Origin: Candidatus Cloacimonadota bacterium
GTDB taxonomy: Bacteria > Cloacimonadota > Cloacimonadia > Cloacimonadales > WRIO01
Length of the DNA stretch: 5,628 bases
NCBI GenBank assembly: GCA_009782695.1
Contig: WRIO01000092.1
Coordinates: 1 to 5,628 of the forward strand
Reading direction: 5' to 3'
In this document: positions 1 to 5,016 of the stretch, piece by piece
Position numbering within the stretch: position 1 is the stretch's first letter
Layout: the number at the start of each line of letters is the position of its first letter
Notes under the pieces: model-generated
Told to the model about the DNA's origin: nothing
What the model saw: the letters and a program-made list of their open reading frames with translations, nothing else
Database searches by the model: none
Translations under genes and position numbers: made by a program

Positions 1-313
1 TATGTGCCTCCTTGTAGTGAAAATCATAGTAAGCTTTATCATAATCCTCTGTGGCTGCGTCCCGTCTTTTTTTATTCTTTTGCATTTGGTCGTGATAGTC
101 GATAGATTTCACCACCAAGTAGCCTTGTGTGGCTATCACACCTGTTGCCTTTAAATATCTTTCGTTGTAAATCTGCCCTGTGCCTGGGATAAAGGCTGAT
201 AGAAAGGCGGCTTTTGTAGGATTTTTGGGCAAAAAAGGTGCTTCTTCAGTTTCCTGACCAAATAACCACATAGCATACAGCAGTAAAAAAAGAAATATCG
301 ATATTTTTTTCAT
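1..313 (-). CDS. DUF5683-like envelope protein, N-terminal part (cut by window edge)
   Basis: The reading frame is open from an ATG at 313 down to the window edge (104 codons), and the C-terminus lies outside. The N-terminus, MKKISIFLFLLLYAMWLFG followed by QE, looks like a signal peptide cleaved just before the Gln. A proline-led segment then reads KAAFLSAFIPGTGQIYN, then ERYLKATGVI, near residues 36-62. This resembles the DUF5683 family, common in Bacteroidota and relatives, in which a P-x-KA-hydrophobic-PG-x-GQ-x-YN segment precedes membrane helices. A Lys/Arg/Asp/Tyr-rich stretch follows (about residues 75-104). The upstream frame has a TGA at 337-335 and no other start, so ATG 313 is the only choice. 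The Shine-Dalgarno signal is poor. The gene is divergent from the B12 operon and no functional link is visible. Its molecular function is unknown. Confidence 0.7.
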   Translation of the reverse strand, partial: MKKISIFLFLLLYAMWLFGQETEEAPFLPKNPTKAAFLSAFIPGTGQIYNERYLKATGVIATQGYLVVKSIDYHDQMQKNKKRRDAATEDYDKAYYDFHYKEAH

Positions 314-394
314 AAAAGCAATCTTTTTAAACCCTCATATTTCGTCAAGTGTAAAATCCGCAGACAATAAAAATCGTTCCCAACGAAAATATCC

Positions 395-423
395 TTGACA
401 AAAATAAGGCTTTTGAGAAAATG
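395..423 (+). promoter_or_regulatory. Candidate sigma70-type promoter of the B12 uptake operon
   Basis: A perfect -35 hexamer TTGACA lies at 395-400. At 17-bp spacing the -10 position (418-423) reads AAAATG, a weak match to TATAAT. Transcription would start near 430, about ten bases before the first paired base of the cobalamin riboswitch at 440, which fits well. The weak -10 keeps confidence low, and a lineage with a non-standard housekeeping sigma factor might use different elements. Confidence 0.35.
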
Positions 424-439
424 GCACAAATAAGAAAAA

Positions 440-590
440 TATATTGGTGCAAGTGTAAAAGGGAATCTCGTGTAAATCGAGAACGGTCTCCGCCACTGTA
501 TTCGGCATCAAAAGGTGTCTTTAGTCACTGTCTCACGATGGGAAGGCTTTAGAAGTATCACCGCCGAAAGTCAGGAAACCTGCCAATGTG
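440..590 (+). ncRNA. Cobalamin (adenosylcobalamin-type) riboswitch
   Basis: The conserved blocks of the cobalamin aptamer appear in order. They are GGTGC (446-450), AAAAGGGAA (457-465), a TCTCG/CGAGA hairpin (466-482), CCGCCACTGTA (490-500), AGTCACTG (524-531), GGGAAGGC (540-547), CCGCCGAAAGTC (561-572) and the B12 box AGTCAGGAAACCTGCC (569-584). A closing P1 helix pairs 440-447 (TATATTGG) with 583-590 (CCAATGTG), using two G-U wobbles. The aptamer sits about 100 bases upstream of the btuF-like start codon. In known riboswitches of this class, ligand binding lowers expression of downstream B12 uptake or synthesis genes. This identifies the downstream importer as corrinoid-related. The 23-base stretch 501-523 between ACTGTA and AGTCACTG is where peripheral helices vary in this family. 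Confidence 0.95.
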
Positions 591-627
591 TTTCGAGTAA
601 ACATCTGCGGAAGATAGGTGTGCGAAG

Positions 628-690
628 GAGAATACTTCATTTTTCTCGGAATACTTTGGTCACTTTTTTTAGTGCCAACAGAGAGGGAAA
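628..690 (+). promoter_or_regulatory. Putative riboswitch expression platform with ribosome-binding-site sequestration
   Basis: The btuF Shine-Dalgarno (GAGGG, 683-687) can pair within 640-647/683-690, where UUUUUCUC faces GAGGGAAA in 8 pairs, two of them G-U. That helix encloses a bulged hairpin in which 656-664 (TTGG-T-CACT) pairs with 671-678 (AGTGCCAA) around a T6 loop. A competing helix pairs GAGAA (628-632) with UUCUC (643-647) and would free the ribosome binding site. No hairpin followed by a U-run is present, so control looks translational rather than by termination. The pairings were found by eye, without energy calculation. Confidence 0.45.
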
Positions 691-691
691 A

Positions 692-1537
692 ATGAAGTTT
701 TTTTATTTAAAGATTTACCAGCTGTTGATATATATCACCGTTGCTGTGTCCCTATTCTCCTGCATGAAACAAAGCAGCAACAATTCTACCCCGCGATACA
801 TAGTTTTATCACCCGAGATAGCCGAAGTTTTAGTGGCAATAGGGGTGTCCCAAGAGATAGTGGGCATCACCGAAGAGTGCAAAACCAGTGCAGACGCCCA
901 GATAGTAGGCAGTTTCGGACAGGTCAACCTCGAAAAGATAGCACAGTTGAGACCGAGCATCGTCTTTACTTCCGCCCTGGAGCAAGATATTATCACCGAA
1001 AAATTAAATAAATTGCAGATAAAAACTGTGCAGTTTTACCCCAAAAACACTAGTGATTTGCTGTCAATGATAGAAGAACTTGGTGAGGTTTGCGGTAAAC
1101 AAGCAGAAGCAACTGCACTTATAAACAGCTTACAGCAAGCTTTTGCAGAGTTCCAAACAATTGCAGAAAATCGCCAAAACAACCCAAAAGTATTTATCGA
1201 GATATATGGCAACCCTATCATGACTGCTGACAATTCTGCTTATTTAGGGGACCTGCTCACCCTGGCAGGAGGCATAAATATCTTTCCCGCCCTCGCCCGT
1301 GATTATTGCCGTGTAAATGCCGAAGATGTGGTCTTTCAAAACCCTGATATTATCTTGCTTACATATCCGGGTGTGACAACAGAGGACATAAAGCAGCGAA
1401 AAGGTTGGGCAGAGGTCAATGCAGTGCAGCATAGCAGGATTTACACCATAGACGAACTTGACCCTGATTTGATACTGCGTGCTGGACCTCGAAATATCGA
1501 AGGTATAGCCAAAATGGTGGCATTGTTTTATGAATAA
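692..1537 (+). CDS. btuF: BtuF-like periplasmic corrinoid-binding lipoprotein
   Basis: This is the substrate-binding component of a type II ABC importer (Peripla_BP_2 / BtuF-FhuD fold), 281 aa, probably capturing vitamin B12 or another corrinoid in the periplasm. The N-terminus is a lipoprotein signal: a hydrophobic stretch, then LFSC with the lipidated Cys at residue 24. Family signatures follow: PRYIVLSPEIAEVLVAIG (34-51), VGSFGQVNLEKIAQLRPSIV (72-91), then NPIMTAD (174-180), NPDIILL (217-223) and RAGPRNIEGIA (263-273). E45 and E211 stand about where BtuF proteins carry the glutamates that contact permease arginines. The frame stays open upstream to a GTG at 515, but that start lies inside the riboswitch and would bury the signal peptide. 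ATG 692, preceded by GAGGG four bases away, is therefore chosen. The gene overlaps the permease gene by 8 bp. Family assignment is firm; the corrinoid substrate is inferred from the riboswitch. Confidence 0.88.
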   Translation: MKFFYLKIYQLLIYITVAVSLFSCMKQSSNNSTPRYIVLSPEIAEVLVAIGVSQEIVGITEECKTSADAQIVGSFGQVNLEKIAQLRPSIVFTSALEQDIITEKLNKLQIKTVQFYPKNTSDLLSMIEELGEVCGKQAEATALINSLQQAFAEFQTIAENRQNNPKVFIEIYGNPIMTADNSAYLGDLLTLAGGINIFPALARDYCRVNAEDVVFQNPDIILLTYPGVTTEDIKQRKGWAEVNAVQHSRIYTIDELDPDLILRAGPRNIEGIAKMVALFYE

Positions 1538-2447
1538 AAAAGCTCTGATTGGTTTACTGCTACTTTTCCTTTTATTTGCAAGCTTTTACCTATTTTTTGG
1601 CTATAAATCAGACATTATCCTGCTCAATATCAGGTTACCGCGTTTTCTTTTGACGGTTCTTTGCGGTATGACCTTAGCCAGTATCGGCTCTGTGTATCAG
1701 ATCATGTTAAACAACCCACTTGCAGAGCCTTATATATTGGGAGTGTCGTCTGGGGCAGCTCTTGGGAGCATCATCGGTGGGCTTGCTGGTTTTGTGGTTT
1801 TGATGCCGCTGTTTGGCTTTTTGGGGGCGCTTGGCACCATGTTCTTAGTTTGGGTTATCTCGCACTACAAAAGCAAGGGTGACCCGTATAGATTGCTCTT
1901 TTCAGGCATCATCGCAGGCATGTTTATCTCCTCTCTGATCTCACTATTATTATATTTGTTTCGGCAGGACACTGCCAAGATTTTACAAGTCCTGATGGGA
2001 AACACTGGTCATATCTTTGACAGCCGTGAATGGTTTTATTTTCTTCTCGCTTTTGGCTTTTCGTGCGTCTGCTTATTTTATCTCTACACACTTTCGACAC
2101 AGCTAAACATCCTCACTTCTGGTGACGAAGTGGCAAGCAGTTTGGGTGTAAATGTCAAAAAGCTCCGTAAAAAGATATTTTTTGTCTCCTCCCTTTTGAC
2201 AGGGATTTGCGTGTCTTATGCAGGAATCATCGGGTTTGTGGGCTTGATAGTGCCACAGCTGATTAGGTTAGTTTTGGGAGCAGAACAAAAAAGGGTTTTC
2301 GGCTTTTCTGTGATAGGCGGAGCGTTATTTTTGTTGGTTTGTGATTTTCTGGCACAGCACCTGACAGTGCTAGAACTCCCAGTGGGTATCATCACCTCTT
2401 TTTTAGGTTGCCCCCTTTTTGTGTATATTTTATTGATAAAGAAATAA
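1530..2447 (+). CDS. btuC: BtuC/FecCD-type ABC importer permease
   Basis: This is an inner-membrane permease of the FecCD family, 305 aa with many hydrophobic helices, forming the translocation channel for the substrate delivered by the preceding lipoprotein. Family motifs are in order: RLPR (35-38), NPLAEPYILGVSSGAALG (62-79), GDEVASSLGVNV (198-209), GIIGFVGLIVPQLIRLVLG (232-250) and LPVGIITSFLGCPLFVYILL (283-302). The position usually occupied by His in the GFVGLIVPH motif is Gln243 here. It is somewhat shorter than the usual 320-350 aa, with a short segment between the first helix and RLPR, but nothing looks truncated. Its ATG lies inside the last codons of the btuF gene, implying translational coupling and shared riboswitch control. 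The matching ATPase does not follow directly; the likely partner starts at 5017, beyond two opposite-strand genes. A siderophore or heme permease would look similar, so B12 specificity rests on the riboswitch. Confidence 0.9.
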   Translation: MNKKALIGLLLLFLLFASFYLFFGYKSDIILLNIRLPRFLLTVLCGMTLASIGSVYQIMLNNPLAEPYILGVSSGAALGSIIGGLAGFVVLMPLFGFLGALGTMFLVWVISHYKSKGDPYRLLFSGIIAGMFISSLISLLLYLFRQDTAKILQVLMGNTGHIFDSREWFYFLLAFGFSCVCLFYLYTLSTQLNILTSGDEVASSLGVNVKKLRKKIFFVSSLLTGICVSYAGIIGFVGLIVPQLIRLVLGAEQKRVFGFSVIGGALFLLVCDFLAQHLTVLELPVGIITSFLGCPLFVYILLIKK

Positions 2448-2455
2448 AGTTTTCG

Positions 2456-2493
2456 GTCTAAATATAGGCTTATAGAGTGTTTTTTATTTTTTG
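2456..2493 (+). terminator. Possible weak terminator after btuC
   Basis: Just downstream of the permease stop, TCTAAATA (2457-2464) can pair imperfectly with TATAGA (2471-2476). Two T-runs follow (2480-2485 and 2487-2492). The stem is AT-rich with a bulge, so only the T-rich tract and the position argue for termination. Confidence 0.25.
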
Positions 2494-2499
2494 TTAACG

Positions 2500-2600
2500 C
2501 CCGTAGGGAACAGCCTGTCGAAGCAAACATCGTTCCGTCAGTTGTAGATTACGAAATTAACCACCCCGTCCGCTGGCGCGTCCACCCCTCCAAATTGGAT
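2500..2600. repeat. Intergenic repeat-like segment, possible degenerate palindromic module
   Basis: The segment opens with CGTAGGGAA (2502-2510), which recurs at 4901-4909 and, reversed, at 2652-2660. It then holds GGAAC (2507-2511) opposite GTTCC (2532-2536), a C-rich tract around 2561-2590 (ACCACCCCGTCC, then CCACCCCTCC) and the small palindrome TCCAA-A-TTGGA (2589-2599). No reading frame here looks real. The composition, with unusually C-rich patches in an AT-rich intergenic region, resembles the dispersed repeats seen in many FCB-group genomes. Copy number cannot be judged from this window. Confidence 0.35.
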
Positions 2601-2611
2601 GGGAATTATTA

Positions 2612-2694
2612 GTGTGCTTCGCACAGATATTTTGGAAGGCAAGGGGTTGCCTTCCCTACGATTGGCAGGGAATTTATATCCGTGCGGAGCACAC
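2612..2694 (+). repeat. Palindromic MITE/REP-like element, copy 1
   Basis: This 83-bp element is bounded by near-perfect inverted ends: GTGTGCTTCGCAC (2612-2624) and GTGCGGAGCACAC (2682-2694), 12 of 13 bases complementary. Each end can itself fold into a mini-hairpin, GTGC-TTC-GCAC and GTGC-GGA-GCAC. The centre carries a perfect 9-bp stem, GGAAGGCAA (2634-2642), with a GGGG loop and TTGCCTTCC (2647-2655), running into CCTACGATT. A homologous copy in the opposite orientation lies at 4876-4949. An AT-rich 7-bp tandem (TTATAAT twice, 2700-2713) follows its right end. No open reading frame fits inside, so any mobility would depend on enzymes supplied elsewhere. Confidence 0.75.
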
Positions 2695-2718
2695 CTTATT
2701 TATAATTTATAATTTGCT

Positions 2719-3336
2719 TTACTGCACTTTCACTTCTTTTACTTCCGGGTAGCGTGACAGTGTCTCTTTTATATCCTCGAAGATATGTTCTTTATACTGG
2801 TCATAATTCGGCAAATCGACTATGATAGTGGCTATGCCGTCATCAAAATAGACATATTTCACCATTTTTAGGGTGCAGATATCTTCAGACGCTGGTGGGT
2901 ATATCACCTTTTTTAGCTCTTGAAATATAGTGTCTTTTGTGAAGGGGTCTGCCACTCGCAAGCCTTTCTTTATCTCATAATCTTTGATAGCACTTTTTAG
3001 GGTGTCCACCGCTAACACTGAGCAGTGTATTTTAGAGCCGGGCAGTCCGTTTAATTCGTCTGTAATCTCTTTCCAGGTAAGCTTTTTCGCATCTTCGACC
3101 GTCTTTCCTTTTGCCATTTCGGAAGTGACCGAAGCGGTGGCTATATTTGAGGCACAACCATAAGAGAGGAATTTGACATCCTCGATGATCTGGCTGCTAT
3201 CGTTTATTTTTAAATAAAATGTTACTAAATCGCCACAGGTATAGCTTCCTTCGGTGGCGGTAGCGTCTGGGTTGTCCATTTTTCCCACATTTCGTGGGTT
3301 CGCAAAGTGGTCCATGACCTTGTCATTGTATTCCAA
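2719..3336 (-). CDS. iscU: IscU-type Fe-S cluster scaffold fused to a C-terminal DUF59-like domain
   Basis: The 205-aa cytoplasmic protein has two parts. Residues 1-125 are an IscU/NifU N-terminal scaffold on which [2Fe-2S] clusters are built: MEYNDKVMDHFANPRNVG at the start, Cys34 and Asp36 in TCGD, Cys61 in YGCASNIATASV, and His104-Cys105 in KIHCSVLAVDTL. All ligand and helper residues of the family are present. Residues 136-205 resemble DUF59 (MIP18/FeS_assembly_P), as in the N-terminus of ApbC/Mrp: VIYPPASEDICTLKMVKYVY, then DDGIATIIVDLP and YPEVKEVKV. The CP loop often seen there is missing. Translation starts at TTG 3336, because this matches the family N-terminus and has AGGA eight bases upstream; the next ATG (Met8) would remove conserved residues. 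The desulfurase gene ends 12 bp upstream, so the two form an operon. The scaffold call is firm and the second-domain call is moderately so. Confidence 0.9.
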   Translation of the reverse strand: MEYNDKVMDHFANPRNVGKMDNPDATATEGSYTCGDLVTFYLKINDSSQIIEDVKFLSYGCASNIATASVTSEMAKGKTVEDAKKLTWKEITDELNGLPGSKIHCSVLAVDTLKSAIKDYEIKKGLRVADPFTKDTIFQELKKVIYPPASEDICTLKMVKYVYFDDGIATIIVDLPNYDQYKEHIFEDIKETLSRYPEVKEVKVQ

Positions 3337-3348
3337 TTTTATATTCCT

Positions 3349-4518
3349 TTATTTTTGAGCGAGTGGGCTCAATTTTCGTAATTTTTGCACAGCTGCGGTA
3401 AACTGCTCTATCACATAATCTATCTCATCTGCTGTGGTCATCCTGCTCAAAGTAAATTTGATAGAACCGTGTGACTCCACGAATGACCGCCCTGTTGCTA
3501 TCAGCACATAGTTCGGCTTTAGCCCTTGCGAGGCACAGGCAGAACCAGTCGCCACAGTGATCCCCGCCATATCGAGTAGCATCATCAGCCCTTCGCCCTC
3601 TATATCCGTGAGCGAAATATTTAGGTTGTGACAGATTCTGTGCTCACCCCACGCACCATTTACGCAGAGTTTACCCAAATTCTTTTCTAAACCTGTGAAC
3701 AACCTATCTCGCAGGCTCTCTATATGACTTATCACTGCTGGTAAATCGGCAAATTGCAGCTCGACAGCCTTTGCCATACCTGCCAGAGCAGCGATAGATA
3801 TACCGCCCGTATCCAGCGGGTCTATCCTATTTATGCCGTGCTTGGAGGGAGCTAGCTGCACACCTTTTTTTACAAACAACGCACCTGCACCTTGTGGAGC
3901 GTGGATCTTGTGTCCGCTAAGGGAGAGCAACTCGCAATCTAGGTCTTTCACATCGATAGCCATACGCCCATAAGCGTGTCCGGCGTCTATAAACAGAGCT
4001 GTCTCTTTATTTTTTGATTTTATAATCTCTTTTATCTTTTTGACAGGTTGGATAGTGCCGAGGACATGATTTGCCAGGGTGGTCATCACCAATATAGTGT
4101 CTTGCCTAATAGAGTTTTCCAGCTCTTGCAGGTCAATAAAGCCCTCTCTGTCGGCTTTTAAATAGGTCACCTCAAAGCCACTTTCCTCGAAAAAGGCGGC
4201 ATTGGTTAGTATATCCGGATAGTCTATCTCGCTGCAAATTATATGTGCGCCTTTATCTGAATTTGATAGAATATAGCCCTTTATAGCGATATTATTTGCC
4301 ATAGTCCCGCCTGAGGTTAAGTGGATTTCTGATATATCTGTATGCAAAGAATCGGCTATCACACTGCGAAAATTGTTTAATTCTTTCTTCGCGTTTTCGC
4401 CAGTTTTCACAAAATTGCTCGGGAAGTAGTATTTGTCGCTCAAAAATGGCAACATCGCCTCTACAACCAACGGGTCAGGCTTTGTGGTCAAACAATTATC
4501 AAGGTCTATTCTCTGCAT
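3349..4518 (-). CDS. iscS: IscS/NifS-like cysteine desulfurase (divergent active site)
   Basis: This 389-aa PLP enzyme of aminotransferase class V would convert cysteine to alanine and pass the sulfur, as a persulfide, to the scaffold encoded just downstream. Seen in the sequence: IDLDNCLTTKPDP at the N-terminus (4-16), SGGTMANN (69-76), GFEVTYLKADREGFIDLQEL (114-133), FIDAGHAYGR (176-185) with Asp178, SGHKIHAPQGAGALFV (201-216) with the PLP-binding Lys204, and TGSACAS (324-330) with the catalytic Cys328 on its loop. Length is normal for IscS. Several otherwise conserved residues differ: the TEHKAV region reads SEIDYPDIL, NNETG reads NHVLG, and the DATQ glutamine is His181. Translation starts at ATG 4518 with AAGGAG five bases upstream. 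It forms an operon with the IscU gene (12-bp gap); no IscR, HscA or ferredoxin gene is seen here. A selenocysteine lyase or another class V function is possible but less likely beside iscU. Confidence 0.88.
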   Translation of the reverse strand: MQRIDLDNCLTTKPDPLVVEAMLPFLSDKYYFPSNFVKTGENAKKELNNFRSVIADSLHTDISEIHLTSGGTMANNIAIKGYILSNSDKGAHIICSEIDYPDILTNAAFFEESGFEVTYLKADREGFIDLQELENSIRQDTILVMTTLANHVLGTIQPVKKIKEIIKSKNKETALFIDAGHAYGRMAIDVKDLDCELLSLSGHKIHAPQGAGALFVKKGVQLAPSKHGINRIDPLDTGGISIAALAGMAKAVELQFADLPAVISHIESLRDRLFTGLEKNLGKLCVNGAWGEHRICHNLNISLTDIEGEGLMMLLDMAGITVATGSACASQGLKPNYVLIATGRSFVESHGSIKFTLSRMTTADEIDYVIEQFTAAVQKLRKLSPLAQK

Positions 4519-4586
4519 TTCAGCTCCTTTATATGCTAAAAACCATAAAAAAAAAGAGGGCTTTTTTGTAAAGAAAAAAGTTATTT

Positions 4587-4599
4587 AGCACTTCGTGCT
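4587..4599. repeat. Small palindrome AGCAC-TTC-GTGCT
   Basis: A perfect 5-bp stem with a TTC loop. It is built like the mini-hairpins at the ends of the element at 4876-4949 (GTGC-TTC-GCAC). Nineteen bases on, the heptamer CTTCGTG (4591-4597) recurs at 4610-4616, leading straight into the hairpin repeat at 4616. It may be a degenerate piece of the same repeat family. Confidence 0.4.
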
Positions 4600-4615
4600 G
4601 TTGAGGATACTTCGT

Positions 4616-4639
4616 GTAGCGGAGAGCGTCCCGCTCTCC
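4616..4639 (+). repeat. 24-bp hairpin repeat, copy 1
   Basis: GTAGC followed by a perfect 8-bp stem, GGAGAGCG-TCC-CGCTCTCC (4621-4639). All 24 bases are identical to 4956-4979, in the same orientation. It is GC-rich within AT-rich intergenic DNA and has no T-run, so a REP-like unit is more likely than a terminator. Confidence 0.8.
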
Positions 4640-4643
4640 TTAG

Positions 4644-4659
4644 TCCCCAAACCTTCTGC
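4644..4659 (-). repeat. Fragment of a third copy of the palindromic element
   Basis: These 16 bases, TCCCCAAACCTTCTGC, match 15 of 16 with 4914-4929 inside the element at 4876-4949. No inverted ends flank the fragment. It lies four bases beyond the hairpin repeat at 4616-4639, which suggests a rearranged or decayed copy. Confidence 0.5.
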
Positions 4660-4772
4660 AGTACTCATTCAGCTTTCGTTGATGTATAAAAAAGCGAATA
4701 CAAAAATACCCTTCAAAAATTTAAAAACCAGTTTTTATATCTTCTTATTTTACAATGCGTTAATATAAGCAC

Positions 4773-4823
4773 CAAGCAAGGGAGGTCGGAGTAGGTCAGA
4801 GCTAGTCCGAGCTTCCTTGCTTG
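4773..4823. repeat. Long inverted repeat (18-bp arms, 15-base loop)
   Basis: The left arm, 4773-4790, starts CAAGCAAGG and ends TCGGA. The right arm, 4806-4823, starts TCCGA and ends CCTTGCTTG. Sixteen of 18 positions are complementary and one more can form a G-U pair in RNA on the plus strand. No T-run follows immediately, so an ordinary terminator is unlikely. It could be a structured leader, a protein-binding site or another palindromic repeat type; it shares no obvious core with the other elements here. Confidence 0.7.
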
Positions 4824-4847
4824 TTCCTTGTTGCAACTTATTATAAT
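4817..4847 (+). promoter_or_regulatory. Weak candidate promoter for the ABC ATPase gene
   Basis: A perfect -10 hexamer TATAAT lies at 4842-4847. Upstream TTGCTT (4817-4822) gives a 19-bp spacer and TTGTTC (4821-4826) a 15-bp one, both off the ideal 17, and both overlap the inverted repeat arm. AT-rich sequence yields TATAAT by chance easily. The ATPase gene does need a promoter of its own somewhere here, since the genes upstream of it run on the other strand. Confidence 0.25.
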
Positions 4848-4875
4848 ATAAGTTAAATTAGAAATTAGAAATGTG

Positions 4876-4949
4876 GTGTGCTTCGCACGTATGTAAAAAT
4901 CGTAGGGAAGGATTCCCCAAGCCTTCTGCCACATCCGTGTGGAGCACAC
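4876..4949 (-). repeat. Palindromic MITE/REP-like element, copy 2 (inverted relative to copy 1)
   Basis: This 74-bp element has ends GTGTGCTTCGCAC (4876-4888) and GTGTGGAGCACAC (4937-4949). Read on the minus strand it aligns with 2612-2694: GTGTGCTCC at the start, then GAAGGC, a shared GGGG, CCTTCCCTACGATT, and CGTGCG with AGCACACC at the end. The central stem is weaker here, only GAAGG/CCTTC (4907-4911 with 4922-4926). An AT-rich 7-bp tandem (AAATTAG twice plus AAAT, 4855-4872) lies beside the end corresponding to the one that borders the tandem at copy 1. Together the two copies bracket the iscS-iscU operon. Confidence 0.75.
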
Positions 4950-4955
4950 ATTATC

Positions 4956-4979
4956 GTAGCGGAGAGCGTCCCGCTCTCC
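4956..4979 (+). repeat. 24-bp hairpin repeat, copy 2
   Basis: Identical to 4616-4639: GTAGC plus the stem GGAGAGCG-TCC-CGCTCTCC (4961-4979). It begins seven bases after the end of the element at 4876-4949 and ends 26 bases before the AGGAG of the ATPase gene, so it would form a stable hairpin in that gene's leader. Confidence 0.8.
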
Positions 4980-5016
4980 ATCATTCACCAGGACAAAAAT
5001 TTTTCAGGAGCAAAAT

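Larger units (their letters stand above)
4519..5016. other. Divergent intergenic region between iscS and the ABC ATPase gene
   Basis: I see no convincing gene in these 498 bases. The frames that stay open cross palindromic repeats and lack family features. The region must carry the iscS leader: minus-strand Shine-Dalgarno AAGGAG at 4529-4524, an AAAAAAG/CTTTTTT inverted repeat around 4553-4570, and a TTTACA box near 4575-4570 on the minus strand that could be part of a promoter. It also holds the repeats listed separately and, directly before the ATPase gene, a good AGGAG (5006-5010). No second cobalamin riboswitch is recognisable. Confidence 0.6.

Noticed and set aside
374..386. TCGTT-CCC-AACGA hairpin followed by T-rich sequence on the minus strand
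   Set aside because: It could look like a terminator, but the stem is only 5 bp and it lies upstream of both divergent genes, where no minus-strand transcript is known to end.
656..678. Bulged hairpin with a T6 run considered as the riboswitch terminator
   Set aside because: The T-run is the loop of the hairpin, not a tail after it, so it does not fit an intrinsic terminator.
515..691. Upstream extension of the btuF reading frame to a GTG at 515
   Set aside because: The extension overlaps conserved riboswitch bases, including the B12 box, and would bury the lipoprotein signal sequence inside the protein. ATG 692 has a ribosome binding site and begins the signal peptide.
715..1432. Three minus-strand open frames opposite btuF
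   Set aside because: They are antisense shadows of a well-supported gene and have no recognisable domains.
4616..4979. Repeats considered as a CRISPR array
   Set aside because: There are only two copies 316 bp apart, with no regular spacers and no cas genes in the window.
4713..4988. Minus-strand 91-codon open frame
   Set aside because: It crosses the hairpin repeat, the palindromic element and the long inverted repeat, shows no family features and has no evident ribosome binding site.
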